Assembly: GCA_964634005.1 (NCBI GenBank)
Contig: CAZWKQ010000004.1
Span: 135,464 to 199,463, forward strand
Length of the DNA: 64,000 bases
Direction: 5' to 3'
DNA from: CAZWKQ01 sp964634005
Lineage (GTDB): Bacteria > Bacteroidota > Bacteroidia > Bacteroidales > JACABE01
A program made the position numbers and the translations under genes. The notes under the pieces were generated by a model, which saw only the letters and a program-made list of their open reading frames with translations, was not told where the DNA came from and searched no databases. Shown piece after piece: positions 1 through 8,677 of the stretch. The first letter of the stretch is position 1. Each line of letters starts with the position of its first letter.

Positions 1-237
1 ACCTAATGCGAATACTGAGGCATGAGAGAAAGCTCCACCCGAAAACATATTAAGCAGTCCAAGAATACCCTCACTTGTTTGGCTTTTTAATGACGAAAGC
101 TGATTAGGGTCAACACCCGGCAATACGACATAAGAGCCAAATCGGTAAATTAATACTATACCTATTGTGTAAAGGATTCTTTTTCTAAGCTCCTCAATTT
201 TATAAATGTTTCTTATTGTTTGAATAAATCTTTTCAT
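1..237 (-). CDS. secY: Protein translocase subunit SecY, N-terminal part
   Basis: This is the start of the SecY channel of the general secretion (Sec) translocon in the inner membrane. Only the first 79 codons lie in the window; the gene runs off the left edge. The start is the ATG at 237, and the peptide opens MKRFIQTIRNIYKIEELRKR, then a first hydrophobic segment, a YRFGSYVVLPGVDP motif and the Gly-rich GLLNMFSGGAFSHASVFALG loop, all typical of SecY. It follows rplO by 10 bases, the standard end of the spc operon. Confidence 0.93.
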   Translation of the reverse strand, partial: MKRFIQTIRNIYKIEELRKRILYTIGIVLIYRFGSYVVLPGVDPNQLSSLKSQTSEGILGLLNMFSGGAFSHASVFALG

Positions 238-247
238 AAAATTTCAG

Positions 248-694
248 TTAAATAGTTGTTGCAGTTCCGCCGTTTGCTTCTATAGCTTGTTTTGCTTTTT
301 GAGTAAATGCGTGAGCTTTAACTTCCAGTTTGGCTTTTAATTCACCCCTTCCTAATATTTTTACCAAATCATTTTTGGAAATTAGTCCGTTTTGTTTTAA
401 AACATCAAGATCAATTACTTGCAAATTTTTCGATTCAGCTAATTTCTGTAAAACATCAATATTGATACCGTTGTATTCAACACGGTTGATATTTTTAAAA
501 CCGAACTTAGGAACTCTACGATAAATAGGCATCTGACCACCTTCAAAACCTATTTTTCTTGAATAACCTGAACGTGATTTTGCCCCTTTATGACCTCTTG
601 TAGAAGTGCCGCCTTTTCCTGAACCTTGACCTCTACCAATTCTTTTACTAGTTTTAACTGAACCTTTTGCCGGTTTAAGATTACTTAAATCCAT
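248..694 (-). CDS. rplO: 50S ribosomal protein L15
   Basis: L15 is a late-assembling large-subunit protein that binds 23S rRNA. The 148-residue product has the hallmark Gly/Arg/Lys-rich N-terminus (GRGQGSGKGGTSTRGHKG, about residues 20-37), the FEGGQMPIYRRVPKFGF segment, and a globular C-terminal half ending NGGTATTI. Length and order (rpmD-rplO-secY) are normal for the spc operon. No oddities. Confidence 0.97.
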   Translation of the reverse strand: MDLSNLKPAKGSVKTSKRIGRGQGSGKGGTSTRGHKGAKSRSGYSRKIGFEGGQMPIYRRVPKFGFKNINRVEYNGINIDVLQKLAESKNLQVIDLDVLKQNGLISKNDLVKILGRGELKAKLEVKAHAFTQKAKQAIEANGGTATTI

Positions 695-721
695 ATTATT
701 TTTTGGTTATTTCGTTATTAC

Positions 722-904
722 TTAAATTTCTTCAACTGAAAGTAAATGTTTTACTTTTTCTATCATACCCTCGATTTGAGGAGTAAGTTCAACTTCTACT
801 TCCTGATTCATTCTTTTTATTCCCAGAGCTTGAATAGTTTTCTTCTGGCGTTCTGGTCTATCTATTGTGCTTTTTATTTGCTTAATTCTTACTTTTTTCA
901 TCAT
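722..904 (-). CDS. rpmD: 50S ribosomal protein L30
   Basis: The 60-residue bacterial-type L30 of the large subunit. It shows the characteristic KVRIKQIKSTIDRPERQKKTIQALGIKRMNQ core and the C-terminal VKHLLSVEEI. It lies between rpsE and rplO, as in other spc operons. The start could be either of two adjacent ATG codons (MMKKV or MKKV). Confidence 0.96.
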   Translation of the reverse strand: MMKKVRIKQIKSTIDRPERQKKTIQALGIKRMNQEVEVELTPQIEGMIEKVKHLLSVEEI

Positions 905-919
905 ATTAATTTTTGATGA

Positions 920-1438
920 TTAACCATTGAAAACTTTATCTAAGTCAACACCTCTCAGTTTTGATACAGTGTAAGGGTCTTTTAGTTGTAATAGAGCATT
1001 TATGGTTGCTTTAACAACGCTGTGTGGGTTTGATGAACCTTTTGATTTAGCAAGTACATCCTTTACACCGACACTTTCCAAAACAGCACGCATAGCACCA
1101 CCGGCAATAACTCCTGTACCGGGAGCTGCAGGTTTTAAGAATACTTTTGCTCCGCTATATTTTCCCTCTTGTTCGTGAGGAACAGTTCCTTTCAAAATCG
1201 GTACTTTTACCAGATTTTTCTTTGCATCATCAACACCTTTAGCAATAGCAGAAGTTACTTCTTTTGCTTTTCCCAAACCGTATCCGACTACACCGTTTTC
1301 GTTTCCTACAACAACTATTGCCGAAAAACTAAAAGTTCTTCCTCCTTTTGTAACTTTAGTAACTCTTTGAATACTAACAAGCCTGTCTTTAAATTCGATT
1401 TCTGACGACTTTACTCTTTTAACATTAATTTCTGCCAT
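920..1438 (-). CDS. rpsE: 30S ribosomal protein S5
   Basis: S5 of the small subunit helps decoding accuracy and is the classic site of spectinomycin-resistance changes. The 172-residue product has the N-terminal dsRBD-like domain (residues near 15-80, with VTKGGRTFSFSAIVVVGNENGVVGYGLGKA) and the C-terminal domain with PGTGVIAGGAMRAVLESVGVKDVLAKSKGSSNPHSVVKAT. Only 6 bases separate it from rplR. Confidence 0.97.
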   Translation of the reverse strand: MAEINVKRVKSSEIEFKDRLVSIQRVTKVTKGGRTFSFSAIVVVGNENGVVGYGLGKAKEVTSAIAKGVDDAKKNLVKVPILKGTVPHEQEGKYSGAKVFLKPAAPGTGVIAGGAMRAVLESVGVKDVLAKSKGSSNPHSVVKATINALLQLKDPYTVSKLRGVDLDKVFNG

Positions 1439-1444
1439 AATTTC

Positions 1445-1807
1445 TTAGAATTTTAAACCTCCTTCTCTGGCAGCTTCAGCCAAAGATTTAACTCTACCAT
1501 GATACAAATAACCGTTTCTATCAAACACTACAGCGTTTACACCAGCCTCTATAGCCCTTTCGGCTATGGTTTTTCCAACAATTTTAGCTGCTTCGGTTTT
1601 AGTAATTTTACTTTCAGTAAAAGCTTTTTCCAAAGAAGAAGCTGCTGCTAAGGTTGTACCTTTTGTGTCATCAATAACCTGTGCATATATTGCTTTATTG
1701 CTTCTGAATACCGACAATCTTGGTCTTTCTGAAGTTCCGGTTATGACCTTTCTTATTCTTTTCTTTATTCGAAATCTTCTGAATTCTTTTCTATTTTTTA
1801 GTGCCAT
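1445..1807 (-). CDS. rplR: 50S ribosomal protein L18
   Basis: L18 binds 5S rRNA and delivers it to the large subunit together with L5. The 120-residue product has the basic N-terminus (RRFRIKKRIRK), the RPRLSVFRSNKAIYAQVIDD strand region and the FDRNGYLYHGRVKSLAEAAREGGLKF end typical of the family. A 167-codon ORF on the opposite strand across this gene is a shadow. Confidence 0.97.
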   Translation of the reverse strand: MALKNRKEFRRFRIKKRIRKVITGTSERPRLSVFRSNKAIYAQVIDDTKGTTLAAASSLEKAFTESKITKTEAAKIVGKTIAERAIEAGVNAVVFDRNGYLYHGRVKSLAEAAREGGLKF

Positions 1808-1837
1808 CCGTTTAGGATTTTATATTGTTAAAAAATA

Positions 1838-2401
1838 TTATTTACTTGATGCTGCTTTTCCTGCTTTCTTTCTTACAACTTCGCCACTGAAGCGGATACC
1901 TTTACCCTTGTATGGTTCAGGTTTACGTAATGATCTGATCTTTGACGCAACCTGTCCTAATAATTGTTTATCAAATGACTTAAGTATTATTGTAGGATTT
2001 TTTCCTTTTTCGGCAGTAGTTTCAACAGTTACTTCTTTTGGTAATTCGATAAAAATACTGTGCGAATAACCTAAAGCCAACTCCAAAACACGACCTGTAG
2101 CTGTTGCTTTGTATCCTACACCAATAATTTCCTGAACTGTTGTAAATCCTTCAGATACACCTTTTACCATATTGAATAATAATGCTCTGTATAAACCGTG
2201 AAGAGCTTTATGTCTTTTCTGATCTGTTGATCTTTCAACAGTAAGAATTGAATCATTTGTATTTACATTAACTTTAATATCAGGATCTACACTCTGTTCC
2301 AGTGTTCCTAAAGGACCTTTTACAGTTACTAAATTTTTTTCGGATACCTGTACTGTAACTCCTTTTGGGATTGCTATCGGTAATTTTCCTATTCTTGACA
2401 T
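1838..2401 (-). CDS. rplF: 50S ribosomal protein L6
   Basis: L6 sits near the factor-binding site of the large subunit. The 187-residue product has the two repeated L6 domains: the N-terminal MSRIGKLPIAIPKGVTV motif, and a C-terminal domain ending with EPYKGKGIRFSGEVVRKKAGKAA, the diagnostic L6 signature. It is followed closely by rpsH, as in a normal spc operon. Confidence 0.97.
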   Translation of the reverse strand: MSRIGKLPIAIPKGVTVQVSEKNLVTVKGPLGTLEQSVDPDIKVNVNTNDSILTVERSTDQKRHKALHGLYRALLFNMVKGVSEGFTTVQEIIGVGYKATATGRVLELALGYSHSIFIELPKEVTVETTAEKGKNPTIILKSFDKQLLGQVASKIRSLRKPEPYKGKGIRFSGEVVRKKAGKAASSK

Positions 2402-2419
2402 TGTTTTATTCTCCTCTTT

Positions 2420-2818
2420 TTAGCTGATATAACATAAAACTTCACCACCAATATTCTTAGCTTTTGCCTCTTTATCGGTCATTACACCTTGTGATGTTGA
2501 CAATATTGCTATACCTAATCCATTCATTACGCGAGGCATTGTATCGGCACCAACATATTTTCTTAAACCCGGAGAACTCACACGCTTAAGATTTGTTATT
2601 GCTGAAGTCTTAGTAACCGGGTGGTATTTCAAAGCTATTTTTATGGTTTGAGGAAATATGTCATCTTCAAACTTATAATTTAAAATATAACCTTTTTCAA
2701 ACAAAATCTTTGTAATTTCCTTTTTCAGTTTTGAAGAAGGAATCTCAACAATCCTGTGCTTTGCCATTACGGCATTTCTTATTCTTGTTAAATAATCTGC
2801 TATAGGATCAGTAACCAT
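2420..2818 (-). CDS. rpsH: 30S ribosomal protein S8
   Basis: S8 binds the central domain of 16S rRNA and in enterobacteria is the autogenous repressor of the spc operon; whether that holds here is unknown. The 132-residue product opens with DPIADYLTRIRNA and ends with the signature NGLGIAILSTSQGVMTDKEA followed by GGEVLCYIS, both standard. Confidence 0.97.
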   Translation of the reverse strand: MVTDPIADYLTRIRNAVMAKHRIVEIPSSKLKKEITKILFEKGYILNYKFEDDIFPQTIKIALKYHPVTKTSAITNLKRVSSPGLRKYVGADTMPRVMNGLGIAILSTSQGVMTDKEAKAKNIGGEVLCYIS

Positions 2819-2854
2819 TTTTCTATTTTTTTATAATGTTATTCAAATTATTAA

Positions 2855-3124
2855 TTACCAGCTGGCTTTTGTAACTCCCGGTATTAACCCTGCCAAAGCC
2901 ATTTCACGGAAATTTATACGAGAAATTCCAAATTGACGCATATAACCTTTTGGACGTCCTGTTAATTTACATCTATTGTGTAATCTCACAGGAGAGGCAT
3001 TTTTTGGAAGTTTCTGCAATCCGACATAATCCCCGGCTTCCTTAAGAGCTTTTCTTTTAGCTGCATATTTTGCAACCATTTTTTCTCTTTTTATTTCTCT
3101 TGCTTTAATTGACTCTTTTGCCAT
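2855..3124 (-). CDS. rpsN: 30S ribosomal protein S14, zinc-free long form
   Basis: S14 of the small-subunit head. The start was placed at the ATG at 3124 (MAKESIKAREIKREK), giving 89 residues; an in-frame upstream ATG at 3169 would add 15 residues unlike the family and run into rplE. There is only one cysteine, so this is the long zinc-independent type. The C-terminal RCKLTGRPKGYMRQFGISR signature is intact. Confidence 0.96.
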   Translation of the reverse strand: MAKESIKAREIKREKMVAKYAAKRKALKEAGDYVGLQKLPKNASPVRLHNRCKLTGRPKGYMRQFGISRINFREMALAGLIPGVTKASW

Positions 3125-3134
3125 ATTTTTATGA

Positions 3135-3695
3135 TTATTGTTTATTCTGGTTTTTAAAAGGTAATCCAAAATGTTTTAATAATGCCAATGCTTCTTTATC
3201 GTTATTGGCTGTTGTTACGAAGGTTATGTCCATTCCTGTGATTTTACTGATTTTATCAATATTAATTTCAGGAAAGATTATTTGTTCGGTAATTCCGAAA
3301 GTATAATTTCCTTTACCATCAAACCCCTTATCGTTAATACCTCTGAAATCTCTGATACGAGGAATTGAAACAGATATAAGTCTGTCGAGAAATTCGTACA
3401 TTTTTTCACCTCTTAATGTAACTCTAACACCAATAGGCATGCCTCTTCTCAACTTAAAGTTTGAAATATCTTTGCGTGATTTTGTAGCAACAGCTTTTTG
3501 ACCGGCTATCATAGTCATTTCCTCTATACTGTTGTCTATCTGTTTTTTATCTGTTATGGCTGAGCCTAAACCTTGGTTTAATGAAATTTTTACCAGTTTA
3601 GGAACCTGCATTGGTGATTTATACTGAAATTCATTCATTAAGGCAGGTATGATTTCTTCAGTATATTTAGCCTTTAATCTTGGTATATAACTCAT
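3135..3695 (-). CDS. rplE: 50S ribosomal protein L5
   Basis: L5 binds 5S rRNA and contacts the P-site tRNA. The 186-residue product carries the family core (VPKLVKISLNQGLG, QKAVATKSRKDISNFKLR, GMPIGVRVTLRG) and the C-terminal GMDITFVTTANNDKEALALL. Its ATG shares one base with the stop codon of rplX (TAATG), so the two are probably translationally coupled. Confidence 0.97.
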   Translation of the reverse strand: MSYIPRLKAKYTEEIIPALMNEFQYKSPMQVPKLVKISLNQGLGSAITDKKQIDNSIEEMTMIAGQKAVATKSRKDISNFKLRRGMPIGVRVTLRGEKMYEFLDRLISVSIPRIRDFRGINDKGFDGKGNYTFGITEQIIFPEINIDKISKITGMDITFVTTANNDKEALALLKHFGLPFKNQNKQ

Positions 3696-4018
3696 TATTT
3701 TATTACCTCCCCTGACTTTTTAGAATAACGAACTAATTTTTCTGTTTTACTGTCTAATTTTCTGCCGACTCTGGTAGCGTTTCCTTTTGAATCAACTACC
3801 ATAAGGTTAGAAATATGGACTGGGGCTTCTTTTTTTACGATACCGCCTTGTGTATTTTTGGCATTAGGCTTAGTATGTTTTGAAATAAGATTAATACCTT
3901 CTACAATAGCAGTATTATCTTTTCTGTTAACGATAAGAACTTTACCTTGCATTCCCTTTGAATCCCCGGCTATTACCTTTACGGTGTCCCCTTTTTTGAT
4001 ATGTAATTTAGATTGCAT
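3695..4018 (-). CDS. rplX: 50S ribosomal protein L24
   Basis: L24 initiates large-subunit assembly. The 107-residue product has a KOW motif near its N-terminus (IKKGDTVKVIAGDSKGMQGKV) and the GGIVKKEAPVHISNLMVVD stretch of the family. The last base of its stop codon is the first base of the rplE start. Confidence 0.96.
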   Translation of the reverse strand: MQSKLHIKKGDTVKVIAGDSKGMQGKVLIVNRKDNTAIVEGINLISKHTKPNAKNTQGGIVKKEAPVHISNLMVVDSKGNATRVGRKLDSKTEKLVRYSKKSGEVIK

Positions 4019-4036
4019 ATTTCTATTTTTTTAACA

Positions 4037-4405
4037 TTAAAGCACTTCAGGTGCTAATGAAACGATTTTCATAAACTGTTTTTCTCTTAATTCTCTGGCT
4101 ACAGGGCCAAAAATACGAGTACCTCTTAATTCCTCAGTGGCAGTTAGTAGAACAACAGCATTATCGTCAAATCTTATATATGAACCATCACTGCGTCTGA
4201 CTTCTTTTTTAGTTCTAACAACTACTGCTTTAGAAACTGTTCCTTTTTTAACATTGCCGGAAGGTAAAGCATCTTTGATGGTAACAATAATTTTGTCACC
4301 TACTGACGCATATCTTTTTCTCGTACCTCCCAACACTCTGATACACAAAGCACTTTTAGCGCCACTGTTATCAGCTACAATCAATCTTGATTCTTGTTGT
4401 ATCAT
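4037..4405 (-). CDS. rplN: 50S ribosomal protein L14
   Basis: L14 lies at the subunit interface and forms a bridge to 16S rRNA. The 122-residue product is highly conserved: MIQQESRLIVADNSGAKSA at the start, GGTRKRYASVGDKIIVTIK, and a C-terminus RIFGPVARELREKQFMKIVSLAPEVL. It begins two bases downstream of the rpsQ stop. Confidence 0.97.
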   Translation of the reverse strand: MIQQESRLIVADNSGAKSALCIRVLGGTRKRYASVGDKIIVTIKDALPSGNVKKGTVSKAVVVRTKKEVRRSDGSYIRFDDNAVVLLTATEELRGTRIFGPVARELREKQFMKIVSLAPEVL

Positions 4406-4407
4406 AA

Positions 4408-4665
4408 CTATTTTGCCCTTTCAATAATTTCAACTAATCTCCAACATTTATTTTTACTCAGAGGTCTTGTCTCCATAATTCTGACAGTATCACCCTCGTT
4501 ACACTCGTTTTTCTCATCGTGTGCCATAAATTTGGTACTTTTTTTAACAAATTTCCCATATTTTGGATGCTTCACTTTTCTTTCAACAAGTACGGTGATT
4601 GACTTATCCATTTTATTACTAACAACTAAACCTATTCTTTCTTTTCTTAATGCTCTGGTTTCCAT
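4408..4665 (-). CDS. rpsQ: 30S ribosomal protein S17
   Basis: S17 is a primary 16S rRNA-binding protein with an OB fold. The 85-residue product shows the family signature: a basic VVSNKMDKSITVLVERKVKHPKYGKFVKKS stretch, then GDTVRIMETRPLSKNKCWRLVEI. Operon order rpmC-rpsQ-rplN is standard. Confidence 0.96.
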   Translation of the reverse strand: METRALRKERIGLVVSNKMDKSITVLVERKVKHPKYGKFVKKSTKFMAHDEKNECNEGDTVRIMETRPLSKNKCWRLVEIIERAK

Positions 4666-4690
4666 CTTTTTTAAGATTTCTTTTTAATTT

Positions 4691-4900
4691 TTATGCTTGA
4701 GTGATGATTTCGTTTATTTCTCTTTTTCTCAGCTCGGTAAGAATTCTTGCAATTATCTTACGTGTCTGTGAAATTACATTAGGATTTTCTAATGGAGAAA
4801 TAGCATGATTCATCTTCAATTTCGAAAGATGTTTTCTTTCTTCCTCCAATCTTTCTTTCAAATCTGCTGTTGAAAGTTGTGATATAACTTCTTGTTTCAT
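4691..4900 (-). CDS. rpmC: 50S ribosomal protein L29
   Basis: A small helical protein at the peptide exit tunnel, part of the docking site for trigger factor and SRP. The 69-residue product has the LSTADLKERLEEERKHLSKL helix and the NPNVISQTRKIIARILTELRKRE helix. Nine bases separate it from rplP. Confidence 0.95.
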   Translation of the reverse strand: MKQEVISQLSTADLKERLEEERKHLSKLKMNHAISPLENPNVISQTRKIIARILTELRKREINEIITQA

Positions 4901-4908
4901 TTTACTTA

Positions 4909-5337
4909 TTATAATGATTCTTCAACATAATCTCTTCTAACGATAAACTTTGTGCTGATCGGAAGCTTTTGTGCACCTAATCTTAGAGCTTCTTTTGCAA
5001 TTTCGTAAGATACACCTTCTGCTTCGAAAAGTATTCTTCCGGGAGTAACTCTTGCAACAAAATATTCAGGAGCACCTTTACCTTTACCCATACGTACTTC
5101 GGCAGGTTTCTTTGTTATAGGTTTATCGGGGAATATTCTAATCCATATTTGCCCTTCACGTTTCATATAACGTGTTATTGCCTGACGTGCTGCCTCTATT
5201 TGTCTACCGGTTATCCAGGTTTCCTCCAATGCTTTTATACCGAACGAGCCGAAAGCAAGTTGACTGCCGCGTTTCGCGTTGCCTTTCATCTTGCCTTTCT
5301 GCATTTTTCTGTACTTAGTCTTTTTTGGTTGTAACAT
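4909..5337 (-). CDS. rplP: 50S ribosomal protein L16
   Basis: L16 helps position tRNA in the A site. The 142-residue product includes MLQPKKTKYRKMQKGKMKG, the GSFGIKALEETWITGRQIEAARQAITRYMKREGQIWIRIFPDKPITKKP core and GKGKGAPEYFVARVTPGRILFE, all diagnostic. A longer gap (54 bases) separates it from rpsC upstream; I see no consensus promoter there. Confidence 0.97.
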   Translation of the reverse strand: MLQPKKTKYRKMQKGKMKGNAKRGSQLAFGSFGIKALEETWITGRQIEAARQAITRYMKREGQIWIRIFPDKPITKKPAEVRMGKGKGAPEYFVARVTPGRILFEAEGVSYEIAKEALRLGAQKLPISTKFIVRRDYVEESL

Positions 5338-5391
5338 TGTTTTATTTATTATGATTTTCTAAATATAATTTACTTTATTTTAAAAAAGCCA

Positions 5392-6108
5392 TTACTGTCT
5401 CTTTCTGCTATTCTGACGAGGACGTTGATTGAAATTGTTTGGTTTTTCTTTTGTAGCTGTTGTTAATGGTACAAGTTCTTTTTTACCATAAACTAGACCT
5501 TTACAAATCCAAACTTTTATACCTATTCTTCCGTATGTAGTATGAGCTTCGGCAATAGCATAGTCAATATCGGCTCTTAGTGTATGAAGAGGAGTTCTTC
5601 CTTCTTTATACTGTTCGCGTCTTGCCATTTCAGCTCCGCCAATTCTTCCAGAAATTAAGACTTTTATTCCGTCAGCTCCTATACGCATTGTTGAGGCAAT
5701 AGCAGTTTTAATAGCCTTACGGTAAGAAACTCGGCTTTCTATTTGCTTTGCAATCGATTGTGATACGATAATAGCATCCAATTCGGGGCGTTTTATTTCA
5801 GATATATTAATCTGTATTTCTTTACCTGTAAGTTTTTTCAACTCTTCTTTAAGTTTATCAACTTCAGAACCGGCTTTACCGATAATAAGTCCCGGACGTG
5901 CAGTATTTATGGTAACGGTTATAAGCTTTAATGTTCTTTCAATATTAATTCTTGAAATTCCGGCTTTCGATAAACGTGCGTTGAGGTATTTTCTTATTTT
6001 ATTATCCTCTACCAGTTTAGGTTCAAAATTTTTTCCACCATACCAATTAGAATCCCAGCCTCTTATGATGCCTAATCTATTGCCTATCGGATTTACTTTT
6101 TGTCCCAT
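5392..6108 (-). CDS. rpsC: 30S ribosomal protein S3
   Basis: S3 forms part of the mRNA entry channel. The 238-residue product has the MGQKVNPIGNRLGI start, a KH domain (GLIIGKAGSEVDKLKEELKKL, near residues 75-95) and the C-terminal S3 domain with ISGRIGGAEMARREQYKEGRTPLHTLRADIDYAIAEAHTTYG. The C-terminal tail (QRPRQNSRKRQ) is short and basic. Confidence 0.97.
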   Translation of the reverse strand: MGQKVNPIGNRLGIIRGWDSNWYGGKNFEPKLVEDNKIRKYLNARLSKAGISRINIERTLKLITVTINTARPGLIIGKAGSEVDKLKEELKKLTGKEIQINISEIKRPELDAIIVSQSIAKQIESRVSYRKAIKTAIASTMRIGADGIKVLISGRIGGAEMARREQYKEGRTPLHTLRADIDYAIAEAHTTYGRIGIKVWICKGLVYGKKELVPLTTATKEKPNNFNQRPRQNSRKRQ

Positions 6109-6135
6109 TTAATCTTTTTTAAAAATTATTTTAAA

Positions 6136-6570
6136 TTATTTATTTTCAACTACAACTTCTTCTTCAACAGTGGCTTTGTTTCTGTCGTCAATTATTAATG
6201 TAATGTGGCTTGAGCGTTTTCTGATTCGGTGTGCCCTACCCTGTGGAGCTGTTCTGATTCTTTTAAGCTGACGACCACCATCAACAAAAATTTCTTTAAT
6301 GTAAAGGTTACTGTCTTCTATTCTTGAACCTTCATTTTTTACCTGCCAGTTAGCTATTGCTGAAAGTAAAAGTTTTCTTATTTTTATAGCTGATTCTTTT
6401 GGGCTATATTGTAATAGATGTAATGCTTTTTCTACATTCAGCCCTCTTACCATATCGGCAACTAATCTGGTTTTTCTCGGAGAAGAAGGATTATTGTTTA
6501 ATTTAGCAATATATAACGATTTTCTTGCTTCCTTTTCTTTCTCTGCTCTTATATGTTTTCTTGATCCCAT
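6136..6570 (-). CDS. rplV: 50S ribosomal protein L22
   Basis: L22 lines the peptide exit tunnel; its beta-hairpin is a known site of macrolide-resistance changes. The 144-residue product has the family core NNNPSSPRKTRLVADMVRGL, and the loop KRIRTAPQGRAHRIRKRSSHITLII is unaltered in length by eye. The acidic C-terminal tail (VEEEVVVENK) is an addition often seen in Bacteroidota. Confidence 0.96.
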   Translation of the reverse strand: MGSRKHIRAEKEKEARKSLYIAKLNNNPSSPRKTRLVADMVRGLNVEKALHLLQYSPKESAIKIRKLLLSAIANWQVKNEGSRIEDSNLYIKEIFVDGGRQLKRIRTAPQGRAHRIRKRSSHITLIIDDRNKATVEEEVVVENK

Positions 6571-6583
6571 TTCAGTATATTAT

Positions 6584-6862
6584 TTATTTTTTGCCTTTGT
6601 CTTTACTTCCTGCATGTCCTCTAAAAGTTCTTGTCGGAGCGAATTCACCTAATTTATGACCTACCATATTTTCGGTAATATAAACCGGTATAAATTTATT
6701 CCCGTTGTGAACTGCAATAGTTTGACCAACAAAATCAGGAGAAATCATTGATGCTCTTGACCAAGTTTTAATTGCCACCTTTTTGTTTTTTTCAACTGCA
6801 TCTAATACTTTTTTCTCTAATTTATAGTCAATAAAAGGACCTTTTTTTAACGAACGACTCAT
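6584..6862 (-). CDS. rpsS: 30S ribosomal protein S19
   Basis: S19 in the small-subunit head contacts S13 and tRNA. The 92-residue product is strongly conserved: MSRSLKKGPFIDYKLEKKV, TWSRASMISPDFVGQTIAVHNG, VGHKLGEFAPTRTFRGH. Thirteen bases separate its stop from the rplV start. Confidence 0.97.
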   Translation of the reverse strand: MSRSLKKGPFIDYKLEKKVLDAVEKNKKVAIKTWSRASMISPDFVGQTIAVHNGNKFIPVYITENMVGHKLGEFAPTRTFRGHAGSKDKGKK

Positions 6863-6886
6863 ATTGAAGTTTTTTTATTCTTTATA

Positions 6887-7711
6887 CTATTTCTTTCTTG
6901 GTATTACAATGTATTTGCTTGAATCTTTTTTCTTAGATCTGGTTTTGTAACCTTTAGCAGGTACACCTTTTCTTGAACGCGGATGACCTCCTGATGCGCG
7001 GCCTTCTCCACCACCCATTGGATGATCTACCGGATTCATAGCAACTCCTCTAACTCTTGGACGACGGCCTTTCCAGCGACTTCTACCGGCTTTACCAGAT
7101 TTTTCCAAACTATGATCGATATTAGAAACCATACCTACGGTTGCCTTGCAACTTTGCAAAATCATTCTGGTTTCTCCTGATGGCATTTTGACAATAGCAT
7201 ATTTGTCGTCGCGTGACATAAGCTGAGCATAAGAACCGGCACTGCGTGATAATTTGGCACCTTGTCCGGGACGTAACTCCAGATTATGAATAATTGTACC
7301 AAAAGGAATTTCGCTTAAATAAAGAGTATTTCCGATTTCAGGTGCTATTCCTTTACCTGATAATACTGTTTGACCTATTTTCAACCCGTGAGGTGCTATT
7401 ATATAGCGTTTTTCTCCATCGGCATAATGTAATAAAGCGATTCTTGCCGTGCGATTTGGATCGTATTCGATAGTTTTTACAATTGCCGGCACATTTTCTT
7501 TATCACGTTTAAAATCTATTATACGGTACGCTCTTTTATGACCACCGCCAATATAACGCATGGTCATTTTACCCGTATTATTTCTACCACCTGTTTTATT
7601 TATTGGTGCCAACAAACTTTTTTCAGGTGTTGAGGTGGTAATATCGTCGAATGCGCTTATTATTTTAAAACGCTGACCTGGTGTTGTTGGTTTTAATTTC
7701 TTTAGAGCCAT
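6887..7711 (-). CDS. rplB: 50S ribosomal protein L2
   Basis: L2 is essential for subunit association and peptidyl-transferase function. The 274-residue product is full length, with an OB-fold middle, the SH3-like region and the conserved C-terminal block GVAMNPVDHPMGGGEGRASGG whose His is implicated in peptidyl-transferase activity. Nine bases follow rplW. Confidence 0.98.
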   Translation of the reverse strand: MALKKLKPTTPGQRFKIISAFDDITTSTPEKSLLAPINKTGGRNNTGKMTMRYIGGGHKRAYRIIDFKRDKENVPAIVKTIEYDPNRTARIALLHYADGEKRYIIAPHGLKIGQTVLSGKGIAPEIGNTLYLSEIPFGTIIHNLELRPGQGAKLSRSAGSYAQLMSRDDKYAIVKMPSGETRMILQSCKATVGMVSNIDHSLEKSGKAGRSRWKGRRPRVRGVAMNPVDHPMGGGEGRASGGHPRSRKGVPAKGYKTRSKKKDSSKYIVIPRKK

Positions 7712-7720
7712 TTCTTTATT

Positions 7721-8014
7721 TTAAATATTGCTATAAAAATCTATTGTTTCTCCTGCAGCTAACGTTACTATAGCTTTTTTAAAAGCACTTGTTTTACCAG
7801 TGATAAATCCGGCTTTTGTATATCTTGATTTAACTTTTCCGCGATAAATCATAGTATTTACATTTTCAACTTTTACGCCATATAAGCTTTCCACTGCTTT
7901 TTTAATTTCGATTTTATTTGCCTTCCTGCTGACGATAAATCCAAAGCGATTGTTGAATTTCTCGCTTATTCCCGTCATTTTTTCAGTTACTATCGGCTTT
8001 ATTATTATGCTCAT
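7721..8014 (-). CDS. rplW: 50S ribosomal protein L23
   Basis: L23 is the main docking protein for trigger factor and SRP at the tunnel exit. The 97-residue product begins IIIKPIVTEKMT and contains NRFGFIVSRKANKIEIKKAVESLYGVKVENVNTM, the standard family signature. It sits between rplD and rplB as expected. Confidence 0.96.
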   Translation of the reverse strand: MSIIIKPIVTEKMTGISEKFNNRFGFIVSRKANKIEIKKAVESLYGVKVENVNTMIYRGKVKSRYTKAGFITGKTSAFKKAIVTLAAGETIDFYSNI

Positions 8015-8044
8015 TCGTATTAGCTGTTTTTATTTATTTTTTTA

Positions 8045-8677
8045 TTATAATTCACTCTGAATTCTGTTAAATTCTTTTATGGAACTTTCTAAAAATAGTA
8101 AATTTTGAGAATTTAAAATATCGTATGTATTTAATTCTGAAACGTTTACAACTTTTACTCGTTCCAAATTTCGGGACGACAAATATACATTTTTATTTGA
8201 TTCAAATAACACTAAAAGTGTTTTTTTATCAAATATTTTTAAATTTTTCAAAATTTCTATAAAGCTTTTGGTCTTAGGTGCTTCAAAATCAAAGTCTTCC
8301 ACTACCATTATTCCGTTTTGTTTTGCTTTATAAGAAAGTGCAGATTTGCGAGCTAATCTTTTTAATTTTTTGTTCAATTTGAAACGATAATCTCTTGGAC
8401 GAGGACCAAAAACTCTTCCTCCACCAACAAAAAGCGGTGAATTTATATCACCGGCTCTTGCACCACCGGTTCCTTTTTGTTTTTTAAGTTTTCTGGTACT
8501 TCCCGAAACTTCCGATCTGTCTTTTGACTTGTGCGTTCCTTGACGCTGATTAGCCAAATATTGCTTAACATCCAGATAAATAGCATGGTCATTAGGTTCT
8601 ATTCCAAAAATACCATCATCCAATGCTACAGTTCTATCTGTTTGATTACCATTAATGTTATATACTACTAACTCCAT
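8045..8677 (-). CDS. rplD: 50S ribosomal protein L4
   Basis: L4 binds 23S rRNA and reaches into the exit tunnel; in enterobacteria it also represses the S10 operon. The 210-residue product has the RQGTHKSKDRSEVSGSTRKLKKQKGTGGARAGDINSPLFVGGG loop and RKSALSYKAKQNGIMVVEDFDF. Its first 10 bases overlap the end of rplC, which suggests translational coupling. Confidence 0.96.
   Translation of the reverse strand: MELVVYNINGNQTDRTVALDDGIFGIEPNDHAIYLDVKQYLANQRQGTHKSKDRSEVSGSTRKLKKQKGTGGARAGDINSPLFVGGGRVFGPRPRDYRFKLNKKLKRLARKSALSYKAKQNGIMVVEDFDFEAPKTKSFIEILKNLKIFDKKTLLVLFESNKNVYLSSRNLERVKVVNVSELNTYDILNSQNLLFLESSIKEFNRIQSEL

Noticed and set aside
1566..2069. 167-codon plus-strand ORF
   Set aside because: It lies opposite rplR and rplF, both certain genes, and its translation resembles no protein; a shadow.
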